A stretch of 64,000 nucleotides of DNA, taken from Anaerolineae bacterium (GTDB taxonomy: Bacteria > Chloroflexota > Anaerolineae > Anaerolineales > E44-bin32). Shown here piece by piece: positions 1-7,995 of this stretch. The DNA lies in NCBI GenBank assembly GCA_011174825.1, contig DUEZ01000078.1:35440-99439 (forward strand), read 5' to 3'. The position numbers were made by a program, and so were the translations under genes. The notes beneath the pieces were generated by a model. It was not told the DNA's origin, did not search any database, and worked only from the letters and a program-made list of their open reading frames with translations. Position 1 is the stretch's first letter. Each line of letters opens with the position of its first letter.

Positions 1-117
1 GTGTGGGCTGCGCCCACACCCCCACATATGCCCCCCTTCTCCTCGCGGGTTGTTTTCAGTGCGCTCATGAGCCAATGGGCTTGGCATACCTAGGGCTTGG
101 TTTGCCCCTCAAGCTTA

Positions 118-1152
118 CTACCCTAATCGCTCTTTGAAGGCCTGCGTCAGAGGGGGAAGGATGTCGAATAGATCGCCTACGATTCCAAACCGAGCTAGTT
201 TAAAGATCGGCGCGTCAGAATCCCGATTAATTGCCACGATGGTCTTTGAGGTCCTCATACCTGCAAGGTGCTGAATTGCACCCGAAATACCACACGCGAT
301 ATAGAGGTCCGGTGAAACCACCTTCCCGGTCTGACCCACCTGATGTTCATAGGGGACGTAGCCAGCATCGACAGCTGCTCGGCTAGCTCCCATGGCTGCA
401 CCAAGTACTTTAGCCAAGTCACTAACCAAAGCGAAGCCTTGCTGAGCCCTCCAAATCTCCTGCTCGCCCTCGTCGGTAATCTCCGTTGGTGGGCTAAGCC
501 GTGGATTGTTCGAGACACCCCGTCCTCCAGAGACGATAATTGCGGCATCTGATAAGCTCACGCCAACCATGGATTCGCTGTAACCTGTCACCTCAGTCAC
601 AATCTCGCCAAGGTCCAATTCGATCCGTGTGATATCTCCACTACGTCCAGGATCAGGTTCTGGCTTAACGAAAGCGCGGCTTCGGAGGGTGAAAATTTGT
701 GGGCGCTTTTCAGGACAGATCACTTTTGTTAGGAGTTTACCGGCATAGATTGGTCGCGTAGCTAATACCGATCCATCCTCGATTTCAAAGGCAACCACAT
801 CGGGCATCACACCCGTCTCGAGATCCACAGCGACCATTCCTGCTAACTCACGTGTCCTGCTGGTGGTCGGGAGCAAAAGCACCTCGGCTTCCGCTGCCAA
901 CTGTGACAGCACACGAGCGAACGGCTCTGGTCGATAATCCTTCAACTCTGGGGCATCCCCCATAAGAACCCCACCAGCCCCAAACTCGATCGCGTTTTGA
1001 GCAAACGTTTCAACCTCATGTCCCAAAACAACGGCTACTACCTCGCTTCCAAGCTTCTCAGCTAACGACGTTCCAACGCCAACAGCTTCCCATGATGCTG
1101 GCACAACCTGACCGGCGAAGTGATCAATGTAGACAAGGATTTTATTTGCCAT
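118..1152 (-). CDS. etfA: Electron transfer flavoprotein, alpha subunit
   Basis: This is the FAD-binding subunit of the cytoplasmic electron transfer flavoprotein, which takes electrons from acyl-CoA or related dehydrogenases and passes them to the respiratory chain. The 344-aa product has the usual family length. The C-terminal FAD domain is clear: SGGRGV near residue 208, then GQTGKVVSPDLYIACGISG near 275-293 and the closing FGIVGDLFDILP. The ATG overlaps the stop of etfB in a TGATG junction, so the two subunits are translationally coupled. The electron donor cannot be told from this window. Family assignment is firm. Confidence 0.96.
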   Translation of the reverse strand: MANKILVYIDHFAGQVVPASWEAVGVGTSLAEKLGSEVVAVVLGHEVETFAQNAIEFGAGGVLMGDAPELKDYRPEPFARVLSQLAAEAEVLLLPTTSRTRELAGMVAVDLETGVMPDVVAFEIEDGSVLATRPIYAGKLLTKVICPEKRPQIFTLRSRAFVKPEPDPGRSGDITRIELDLGEIVTEVTGYSESMVGVSLSDAAIIVSGGRGVSNNPRLSPPTEITDEGEQEIWRAQQGFALVSDLAKVLGAAMGASRAAVDAGYVPYEHQVGQTGKVVSPDLYIACGISGAIQHLAGMRTSKTIVAINRDSDAPIFKLARFGIVGDLFDILPPLTQAFKERLG

Positions 1153-1934
1153 CAGATTACCTTCTCTTCCATCAAACGGTCCACCAAATGAGCAGCTAGT
1201 TCTTCAGGTGTCTCGCCTTCAATCATCTCAACTTCGGTTTCGATTTTCGGTGGTGCGATGATTTCTGGCCATGTCACCGCTGAGTCTGAAATCTCATCCA
1301 ATCCCAAATCGGCTGCTGTCCAAAGTGGAATCTCGGCACGTGATGCTTTACGGATACCCATAAATGATGGATAACGTGGTTCGTTTATCTCCTTCACCAC
1401 ACTGACCACAGCAGGAAGCGGGCTGCGGACAAGCTGCCTGCACTCATCCAACATTCGCTCGACAGCGATGTTCTTCCCTTCAGGGTCTAATGCGGTGACA
1501 GCAGCCACGAGGCTGAGCGCTGGCCATCCAAGTCGTCGGGCTACCTGCGGTCCAGTTACGCCGGTATCACTGTCCACCGAGGCGCGGCCGAATATCACCA
1601 AGTCAGCATCCCCGATTTTGTTGATGCTTGCCGCGAGGATTTTGGAAACCACAAGCGAGTCGGCACCTGCGAGAGCCGGATCGCTTATCAATATTGCCTG
1701 GTCACACCCCATGGCCAAGGCTTGCTTCAGTGCTTCCTTAGCGTCCTCGGGGCCCAAGCTGATGGCAGTTACTTGTCCGCCATGGGCTTCTTTGATTCGA
1801 AGCGCTTCCTCTACTGCAAATTCATCCCACGGATTTAGTATGACTGGTGCGTCCCCCCATGAGACAACACCATCTTCGACGGTTACTGTGGCCGCAGTGT
1901 CCGGAGTTTGCTTCACACAGACTACGATGTTCAA
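1152..1934 (-). CDS. etfB: Electron transfer flavoprotein, beta subunit
   Basis: This is the AMP-binding beta subunit that pairs with the downstream alpha subunit. The 260-aa protein begins NIVVCVKQTPDT and carries the family block DSDTGVTGPQVARRLGWP near residues 122-139. The start is a TTG at 1934-1932, preceded by a strong ribosome site AAGGAGG ending 5 nt upstream; no better ATG exists. It is the first gene of the etfBA pair. A plausible promoter lies 45-70 nt upstream. Confidence 0.95.
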   Translation of the reverse strand: MNIVVCVKQTPDTAATVTVEDGVVSWGDAPVILNPWDEFAVEEALRIKEAHGGQVTAISLGPEDAKEALKQALAMGCDQAILISDPALAGADSLVVSKILAASINKIGDADLVIFGRASVDSDTGVTGPQVARRLGWPALSLVAAVTALDPEGKNIAVERMLDECRQLVRSPLPAVVSVVKEINEPRYPSFMGIRKASRAEIPLWTAADLGLDEISDSAVTWPEIIAPPKIETEVEMIEGETPEELAAHLVDRLMEEKVI

Positions 1935-2374
1935 GTTATCCTCCTTCCCTCACCCATGATAGAGTATCAATCAAGTATTAAAGTTTACATACCTTATCAT
2001 TGTCAATACTGAGATTTATCCATCTGCATCGCCTACCGATAAACTTTCGTGATTATAGTCGCTCATTATTACGCACACAACCTCATCCATAATGAGCGAG
2101 AATCTCATCCTAAAAGGTCCCAGCCAGAAACTCAATTTGCTTCGGATAGAGTCCGCGGTTGTGAAGCGGATTAGGTCATTCATAGAATGATCTCACATTT
2201 CATTTCCTCCCCTACCGTCGAAATGAAGTCAAACGATGTAGAGGAAACAAAGGTCTAACCTCTTCGTGATTCAATTTCATTTACAACGTACTTACCGTAT
2301 TCTTCACGCAATCCAAATGAGGGGATCGTACTGTTCGTGCGACGGTGATCTAGAGGCTATAATCCAAACTGCTG
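1935..2374. other. Divergent intergenic region etfB / TPR gene
   Basis: This 440-base region has no convincing gene. It holds the etfB promoter candidate, a 9-bp inverted repeat GCTCATTAT...ATAATGAGC (2061-2069 with 2089-2097), an 8-bp inverted repeat TTCATTTC...GAAATGAA (2199-2206 with 2220-2227), and a TATAAT at 2358-2363 just before the TPR gene. The inverted repeats could be operators, but no regulator is implied. Confidence 0.4.
1977..2006 (-). promoter_or_regulatory. Putative sigma70-type promoter of etfBA
   Basis: On the minus strand a perfect -35 TTGACA (2006-2001) is followed after 18 nt by TTTAAT (1982-1977), about 40 nt upstream of the etfB ribosome site. This is a pattern match only. 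Confidence 0.45.
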
Positions 2375-3802
2375 ATGGGAGAGGTATCGAGATTGTTCGA
2401 TCAAATTACACCCCGCTGGCCTCATCTTCTCTTAGCTTTGGCGATCCTCGTCGCTCTAAGCCCAACACCAATCCCAGAACCCGCTGTTGGGTCACTGCGT
2501 TCTGCCAATATCGCGCTAGATGCCGGTCGACTAGATGAAGCCTTAAATCTCATTGATCACGTAATGGCATTCGATCATGCCCTTGAAGGGTTCTACCTCC
2601 GAGCAGCGGAGATCGCTCTCACAGCAGATGATCCTCTTCGAGCCCTGAACTACTTGAACCTTTCGTCTCCGCTCGCTTCAGTTCAGGGATGCTTGCGAAG
2701 CCGTGCCTTATTGGCGATTGGCAACCTAGATCAGGCTGCAACAACTTGGAGAAAAACAGGAGAGACCTGCCCGAATGCTATTCCTTTTCTTGATACGTTG
2801 GCCCAAGCCTATCTGCAGGAAGATGATCCGATAAGCGCTCGAGCTATCTTCGAGGAACTTCTTTCTTTGGAACCCCTCCACGAAGACGCCCTCTATTCTT
2901 TTGCGCTGATCACGTCATCAAGCAATCCTGAAGAGGCCCTGTCATATTTGCTTCGGATTGATGCTCTATCCCCCGGTGCTAAACCACTCTCCAACGCCCT
3001 AATCCAGACGATAGAAAGCGCATTAGCACTTGGTGATCCCTCTTACACTCTAGCACAGGTTGGCCAAACTTTCGCCAGGCACGGCGAATGGCAGATTGCG
3101 ACTTGGGCTTTTCAAAATGCCCTAACTCTGAATCCAGAATACATCGAGGCCCGTGCGTACCTCGGCTTAGCACTCGATCGTTCTGGCCGAGACGGCCTTC
3201 AATACTTAATGAAAGCCGTTGAAGCTGCCAACTCTGCAGCATTGCCTCGGATCTTCCTCGCGATGCATTGGCAAGAGCTTGGGCAGCCTGAGATCGCATT
3301 GCAGCAACTAGAAATCGCATCCCAGCTCGAACCGACCAACCCGGCTGTAAACGCTGAGCTTGGATCAGTTTATTCCGCTCTGGGAGATACTCGATCTGCT
3401 ATCGCTGCCTATCGTCAAGCGACCGATCTTGCGCCGAAAGACTCTCGCTTCTGGATTTTGCTTGCACAATATTCATTAACGAATGAAATTGAAGTTCCTA
3501 CCCTCGGTCTGCCAGCTGCACGCAATGCTGTCGTATTAAATCCGAATGATCCCACCAGCCTCGATGCCTTAGGATATGCTCACTTCTTGTTAGGGAACTT
3601 CCGCCTGAGCGAACGCCTACTATGGCACGCGATTAACCTTGAACCTCAACGAGCTGACATCCAATACCACATGGGTTTGTTACGCTACGCTCAGGGAGAA
3701 GATCAAAAAGCTCGCGCAGCGTTTTCGATAGCTATCCTACTTGACCCGGGTGGACCCATCGGCCAACTCGCTGACCGGATCTTGATAAACTTGCGACCAT
3801 AG
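2375..3802 (+). CDS. TPR-repeat protein with N-terminal hydrophobic anchor
   Basis: The 475-aa protein has one hydrophobic stretch at residues 16-30 (HLLLALAILVALSP) followed by helical tetratricopeptide repeats to the end. The clearest repeats are near residues 225-260 and 300-355, with the typical ALTLNPEYIEARAYLGLAL and AIAAYRQATDLAPKDSRFW pattern. It is probably a membrane-anchored extracytoplasmic scaffold. No enzymatic motif is visible and the partner is unknown. There is no ribosome site before the ATG, and a TATAAT lies only 11 nt upstream, suggesting a nearly leaderless mRNA. The neighbouring lipoprotein gene starts about 100 nt downstream. Confidence 0.8.
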   Translation: MGEVSRLFDQITPRWPHLLLALAILVALSPTPIPEPAVGSLRSANIALDAGRLDEALNLIDHVMAFDHALEGFYLRAAEIALTADDPLRALNYLNLSSPLASVQGCLRSRALLAIGNLDQAATTWRKTGETCPNAIPFLDTLAQAYLQEDDPISARAIFEELLSLEPLHEDALYSFALITSSSNPEEALSYLLRIDALSPGAKPLSNALIQTIESALALGDPSYTLAQVGQTFARHGEWQIATWAFQNALTLNPEYIEARAYLGLALDRSGRDGLQYLMKAVEAANSAALPRIFLAMHWQELGQPEIALQQLEIASQLEPTNPAVNAELGSVYSALGDTRSAIAAYRQATDLAPKDSRFWILLAQYSLTNEIEVPTLGLPAARNAVVLNPNDPTSLDALGYAHFLLGNFRLSERLLWHAINLEPQRADIQYHMGLLRYAQGEDQKARAAFSIAILLDPGGPIGQLADRILINLRP

Positions 3803-3892
3803 TTCCGTGTTTTCATGAGGACCGTTAGCTACGGTCAGTTGATGAGAGTATTCGAGATCAACCCGAAGAATACCAGCGACCTCGTTCTATGC

Positions 3893-3898
3893 TAGAAT
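3893..3898 (+). promoter_or_regulatory. Putative -10 box, leaderless start of lipoprotein gene
   Basis: TAGAAT sits 6 nt before the ATG at 3905, which would place transcription initiation at the start codon itself. No clear -35 and no ribosome site are seen. Confidence 0.4.
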
Positions 3899-3904
3899 GC
3901 CGAC

Positions 3905-4573
3905 ATGATTAAAGGAAACCTGCCAACTCGTTTCCGGATCTATATTTCCCTGATGCTGCTAGCTTCGGTGATGTTGACTTTCTGCCATGCATGTAACTTA
4001 CTGGAACCGCCCGTTGAATCTGGATCAGTCTTGTTCCAAGACGATTTCTCGCGTTCCGCGAGTGGTTGGGATCGATATTCAAACGATTCCTACCTGACGG
4101 ATTATGAGGAGGGCGGATACCGAATAGCGATCTTCACAACGGAGACGAACGTCTGGTCTCGTCCACACCTCGACTTTGGGGATACCCTTATCCAAGTTTT
4201 GGCCACCAAACTTGAAGGTCCTGACGACAATGTATTTGGAGTGCTGTGTCGTTACCAAGACGCCCGCAATTTCTACTTCTTTCTCATATCCAGCGATGGA
4301 TACCACGGGATCGGTATATATCAAGATGGGGAGGAAATCCTGCTGAGCAATGAAGCGATGTTGCCATCTGAGGCGATCAATCAAGGGGAAGCCAGAAACC
4401 ACATCCGAGCAGATTGTGTGGGCGAAGAATTATCCCTCTACATTAACGGAGCACTCGTTGCCCAAGCCACAGCCACAGATTGGGCCCACGGAGATGTCGG
4501 TCTTATTGCTGGAACATACGACAAAGCTGGCACAGATATTCTCTTTGAAAATTTTTCAGTTCTCCTGCCATAA
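3905..4573 (+). CDS. Secreted lipoprotein with lectin-like (LamG/DUF1080-type) beta-sandwich
   Basis: The 222-aa protein has a signal peptide (LMLLASVMLTFCHAC). The cysteine of HAC-NLLEPP is a possible lipidation site, although the lipobox is weak. The mature part reads like a concanavalin A-type jelly roll: LFQDDFSRSASGWDRY at the start, ARNFYFFLISSDGYHGIG in the middle, ELSLYINGALVAQATATD and the closing DILFENFSV. Such domains bind carbohydrates or act as structural modules on the outer face of the cell. No catalytic residues are identifiable. A TAGAAT box ends 6 nt before the ATG and no ribosome site is present, so a leaderless transcript is likely. Confidence 0.72.
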   Translation: MIKGNLPTRFRIYISLMLLASVMLTFCHACNLLEPPVESGSVLFQDDFSRSASGWDRYSNDSYLTDYEEGGYRIAIFTTETNVWSRPHLDFGDTLIQVLATKLEGPDDNVFGVLCRYQDARNFYFFLISSDGYHGIGIYQDGEEILLSNEAMLPSEAINQGEARNHIRADCVGEELSLYINGALVAQATATDWAHGDVGLIAGTYDKAGTDILFENFSVLLP

Positions 4574-4600
4574 AATGATAGATCATGGTATAGGTAAGCT

Positions 4601-5887
4601 ATGAAGTTCTTTTTTGACTCCATAGGATGCCGGTTGAACCAAAGTGAAATCGAGATCATGGCCTACCAAGTCATGCAGGCTGGTCATGACCCTGTCGCAT
4701 CACCAGAAGAGTGTGATGTTGCCGTGATTAACACTTGCAGCGTCACGACAGCCGCAGCTTCCGATTCGCGCAGCACAATCCGTGGTGTGTACCGTCGCAA
4801 TCGAGAGGCTCAAATCGTCCTTACTGGATGCTGGAGTGAACTTGAACATGATGCAGCACTCGCTTTACCAGGCGTGATTCAGGTGGTCACCAACTCCGAA
4901 AAAGATACCCTGATCCCGTCAGTGCTTGGACTTCCCGAACTCGAACCTCAATGGGATGTATTGGAAAGACGTTCTGTCCCAGGAATACGGAGACGAACAC
5001 GTGCTTTTATCAAAGTCCAAGATGGATGTGATAACCACTGTACGTACTGTCTACCAACCATCGCTCGAGGCGCATCCCGCAGCCTTCCGATCGAGGCGGT
5101 TATCGCTGAGATCAGAAGCGCGGTTAAGGGTGGCGTGAAAGAGGTCGTGTTAACAGGTTCTCAACTCAGCGCTTATGGACTTGATCAACCAGATGAACAT
5201 CATTTGACCACCTTAATCCGATCTGTCCTTGACCAGACAAATATCTCACGTATCAGGCTATCCTCTTTGGAGCCTTGGGGATTACCGAAGGATCTCTTCG
5301 CTCTACTTCGAGATGCGAGAGTCTGCAGACAGTTGCACATCCCACTTCAATCCGGCTGCGATAAAACCTTACGCCGCATGGGACGTCCAATTTCTTCAGA
5401 TGCATTTGCGGACCTCGTTTCCGAAGCACGTGAAACCATCCCCGGACTTGCTGTAACTACGGATATTATGGTGGGTTTCCCTGGCGAGACGGTGAAGGAA
5501 TTTGAACTGAGCCTGGCCTTCATCGAGAAGATGAGGTTTGCTGGAGCTCACGTGTTTATCTATTCACCACGCAGGGGAACAGCTGCTGTCCATCTGGCGA
5601 ACCATATCCCTACCCAGATTGCACGTGAACGCAGCCTCAGGGTTAGAAAGATTGTGGGTGAATCCGGACACACTTTCCGGATCGGTTTTCTTGGTACTAC
5701 CATGCCTGTTCTATGGGAGAAAGCCTGTCCATCTGAGAGCAATGGATGGGATCTTACTGGGTTGACTGACAATTACATAAGAGTGCGCGCAGACAGCAGG
5801 GATGATTTAGGAAATAAAATATCCTTAGCTCATCTTCGTGAAATAGAGGGTGAAACGGTACGAGGAGAGCTTATCGAAGAGCGGTAA
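4601..5887 (+). CDS. mtaB: tRNA (t6A37) methylthiotransferase MtaB-like
   Basis: This is a radical-SAM methylthiotransferase that adds a methylthio group to t6A at position 37 of tRNAs. At 428 aa it has the family's usual length. The N-terminal UPF0004 domain has the three conserved cysteines (C10 in GCRLNQSE, C46 in NTCSV, C77 in LTGCW). The radical-SAM cluster motif is CDNHCTYC (C143, C147, C150), followed by the LTGSQLSAYG and LRLSSLEPW-type blocks. A C-terminal TRAM-like region follows. MtaB is preferred over MiaB because of the GCRLNQ N-terminus and the position in the family. A TATAGG element lies 6 nt upstream of the ATG. Confidence 0.93.
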   Translation: MKFFFDSIGCRLNQSEIEIMAYQVMQAGHDPVASPEECDVAVINTCSVTTAAASDSRSTIRGVYRRNREAQIVLTGCWSELEHDAALALPGVIQVVTNSEKDTLIPSVLGLPELEPQWDVLERRSVPGIRRRTRAFIKVQDGCDNHCTYCLPTIARGASRSLPIEAVIAEIRSAVKGGVKEVVLTGSQLSAYGLDQPDEHHLTTLIRSVLDQTNISRIRLSSLEPWGLPKDLFALLRDARVCRQLHIPLQSGCDKTLRRMGRPISSDAFADLVSEARETIPGLAVTTDIMVGFPGETVKEFELSLAFIEKMRFAGAHVFIYSPRRGTAAVHLANHIPTQIARERSLRVRKIVGESGHTFRIGFLGTTMPVLWEKACPSESNGWDLTGLTDNYIRVRADSRDDLGNKISLAHLREIEGETVRGELIEER

Positions 5888-6033
5888 GCCTCACTTGGGT
5901 CTTTGTTCGACCCGTGATGGAAGTAGAAGAAGAAAAGGTCAACGAATACCCATCCCCCTGTTGATGCTTAATCTAAAATAATTCTCCTCCAGGTTCTGTG
6001 GGTAATTGCTAATATTCAAAAGATAGAGATTAC

Positions 6034-6069
6034 AAACTTCCCGCGAGCTAAAAGTTCACGGGAAGTTTA
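6034..6069. repeat. Palindromic repeat, CCCGCGAGCT family (copy 1)
   Basis: This is an inverted repeat with arms AAACTTCCCG and CGGGAAGTTT around GCTAAAAGTTCA. It lies between the convergent ends of mtaB and msrP and may serve as a bidirectional terminator. Close relatives occur at 14694, 38278 and 63404. Confidence 0.75.
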
Positions 6070-6097
6070 CCGTTGCCAACTCATCTGTAAACCGGAT

Positions 6098-7081
6098 TTA
6101 ATAATTCTCTTGCAAATCTAATCCTTGATAAAGGTAACTCACCTCTTCTTCATATCCATTGAAGAGTAGAGTCGGTCGTCGACCCGATTCGCGGATACGC
6201 TGCTCGGTAGCCTGAGACCAACGTGGATGGGGTACATCCGGATTTACATTTGCATAAAACCCATATTCCTGTGGGGCAACCGCCATCCATGTAGACGTTG
6301 GCTCTTCTGCGACCAAGTCAATCTTTACAATCGATTTGATGCTTTTAAACCCATACTTCCACGGGACCACCAGACGAACCGGGGCTCCACTCTGCGGGGG
6401 GAGAGGTTTGCCATAAATACCCGTCGCAAGGAGCGTTAGCCCGTTCATCGCCTCATCTAAGCGTAAACCCTCTACATAAGGCCAGGGGTATCGCAGATCA
6501 TTTTGACCAACCATCTGTTCGGGATCGTAGAGCGTCTCAAATCGGACATACTTCGCATCGCTCAGCGGTTCGACCTCTCCCAACATCGATGCTAGGGGGA
6601 AGCCCATCCAAGGGATGACCATTGACCACCCTTCGACACACCGGAGACGGTAGATCCGATCTTCTTGGGAGAACTTCTTTTGTATGTCATCGAGATCGAA
6701 GGTCGCAGGTTTATTTACAAGACCGCCAACTTGGACCACCCAAGGTGAGGTTATAAAATCCTTTGCCAAATCCGCAACGGCGTTTTTATTGGTTGTAAAC
6801 TCGTAGAAGTTATTGTACTGGGTGATATCCTCAAAAACATTCAGGGGATCTCCGAATTCATCCGTCAAAGTTGTTGTTTGTGGAGTGGCTTCAGGACTTG
6901 CACCCGTCGCAGGCATAGCAGTCTCATCAGGTAAATCGGATGCCGGTGAAGGGATTTCATTTCCTCTGCATGCTGCGACGATCAACGAACTCAATGCAAT
7001 TGCACCAGTACCTTTCATAAAGCTCCGTCGCGAGAGATAAACATGTTCAGGTGTAATTTCTGAAGGATGAATCTTCTTCAT
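6098..7081 (-). CDS. msrP: Periplasmic protein-methionine-sulfoxide reductase catalytic subunit (YedY/MsrP)
   Basis: This is a molybdopterin oxidoreductase of the sulfite-oxidase fold, known in E. coli to repair oxidised methionines in exported proteins. The 327-aa product has a twin-arginine signal (SRRSFMKG, residues 18-25) and, unusually, a lipobox-like IVAAC right after it. The molybdenum-ligand cysteine lies in [15 protein letters not shown], and the [14 protein letters not shown] and [14 protein letters not shown] blocks are diagnostic. A strong ribosome site (AAGGAG) precedes the ATG. The membrane haem partner msrQ is not adjacent, so the electron donor is unknown. Confidence 0.93.
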   Translation of the reverse strand: MKKIHPSEITPEHVYLSRRSFMKGTGAIALSSLIVAACRGNEIPSPASDLPDETAMPATGASPEATPQTTTLTDEFGDPLNVFEDITQYNNFYEFTTNKNAVADLAKDFITSPWVVQVGGLVNKPATFDLDDIQKKFSQEDRIYRLRCVEGWSMVIPWMGFPLASMLGEVEPLSDAKYVRFETLYDPEQMVGQNDLRYPWPYVEGLRLDEAMNGLTLLATGIYGKPLPPQSGAPVRLVVPWKYGFKSIKSIVKIDLVAEEPTSTWMAVAPQEYGFYANVNPDVPHPRWSQATEQRIRESGRRPTLLFNGYEEEVSYLYQGLDLQENY

Positions 7082-7103
7082 AGTGCACTCCTTAGATCAG
7101 GAT

Positions 7104-7133
7104 AATATACTGTCCTAACACTGTATGTGACAA
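7104..7133 (-). promoter_or_regulatory. Putative promoter of msrP
   Basis: On the minus strand TTGTCA (7133-7128) and TATATT (7109-7104) are separated by 18 nt. They lie directly upstream of the AAGGAG ribosome site of msrP. Confidence 0.5.
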
Positions 7134-7525
7134 TCGTACATCTTTGATTTCAAGATCTTGCTGGAGAGGATAATATCCACCTAGCCGTTAACGAGAATTC
7201 CAATCCCCCAATGTAGCATACCAACGACACATGACCTCATATCTACCGGCAAGCACGGAACTCGATCGTGTCAAGATGTACAGAAAGTTAATACAAAACT
7301 TATCACAACCGGATATATTTTATCATCATTGGAATAATCTTCGATCATGTTAGAATGTTCAGATCAATACATGGTTATTCGTGTGCGATAATGAATTCGA
7401 TAAACGTACATACTCGAGAACGATCGATCATAGGAGATGGGAGAGAGCAACACCGATATATCATTGGATGGCAGAGCTTGGTCGGGTTTTAATCCATTTT
7501 GCTACCCTGACCTTCATCTCCCCTG
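7134..7525. other. Divergent intergenic region msrP / yqeY
   Basis: These roughly 390 bases hold no recognisable gene, RNA or repeat. They are AT-richer than the surroundings, and only promoter elements at each edge can be suggested. Confidence 0.4.
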
Positions 7526-7531
7526 TATAAT
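7526..7531 (+). promoter_or_regulatory. Putative -10 box, leaderless start of yqeY
   Basis: A perfect TATAAT ends 6 nt before the ATG at 7538, and there is no ribosome site. This geometry fits transcription starting at the A of the ATG. Confidence 0.5.
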
Positions 7532-7537
7532 GGTGCT

Positions 7538-7987
7538 ATGTTAACCAGAGACACATTCCAGGAAGAACTTAAGAATGCCATACGCTCCGGCGACGATGTG
7601 CGGAAACGTACGTTACGGATGTTGCTCACATCTATCAAAATCGCCGAAGTTGAACGTCGAGAGCCACTCGACGAAACTGAACTGCTGACTTTGATCCAGA
7701 AGGAAGCTAAAACCCGTCGAGAGGCGATCGAAGAGGCCAAACGTGCTGACCGACAAGATTTAATCACCTCGGCTGAGGACGAGCTCACAGTGCTCCAAAA
7801 TTACCTCCCCCAACCTTTAAAACCGGAGGAACTGGAAGACCTTGCTCATCAAGCGATTGAGGAAGTAGAGGCCTCTGGACCAGAATCTATGGGGAAGGTT
7901 ATGAAAGTACTAATGCCGCGCGTCCAAGGCAGAACCGATGGCAAGACGGTTAGCACACTCGTGCAACAGCTACTGAGCAACCGCTGA
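7538..7987 (+). CDS. yqeY: GatB/YqeY domain protein
   Basis: This is a 149-aa stand-alone YqeY protein, homologous to the C-terminal tRNA-binding tail of GatB and widespread in bacteria. It was possibly connected with tRNA-dependent amidation, but its role is not settled. The family pattern is complete: KRTLRMLLTSIKIAEVE near residues 22-38, EAKTRREAIEEAKRADR near 52-68, LQNYLPQPL near 88-96, and MGKVMKVLMPRVQGRTDG near the end. It heads a run of co-oriented genes; the HD protein begins 8 nt downstream. Confidence 0.93.
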   Translation: MLTRDTFQEELKNAIRSGDDVRKRTLRMLLTSIKIAEVERREPLDETELLTLIQKEAKTRREAIEEAKRADRQDLITSAEDELTVLQNYLPQPLKPEELEDLAHQAIEEVEASGPESMGKVMKVLMPRVQGRTDGKTVSTLVQQLLSNR

Positions 7988-7995
7988 TCTGAGCC

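Noticed and set aside
2266..2538. 90-codon plus-strand frame at the start of the TPR gene
   Set aside because: It is out of frame with the TPR protein, low in plausible secondary structure and without a ribosome site.
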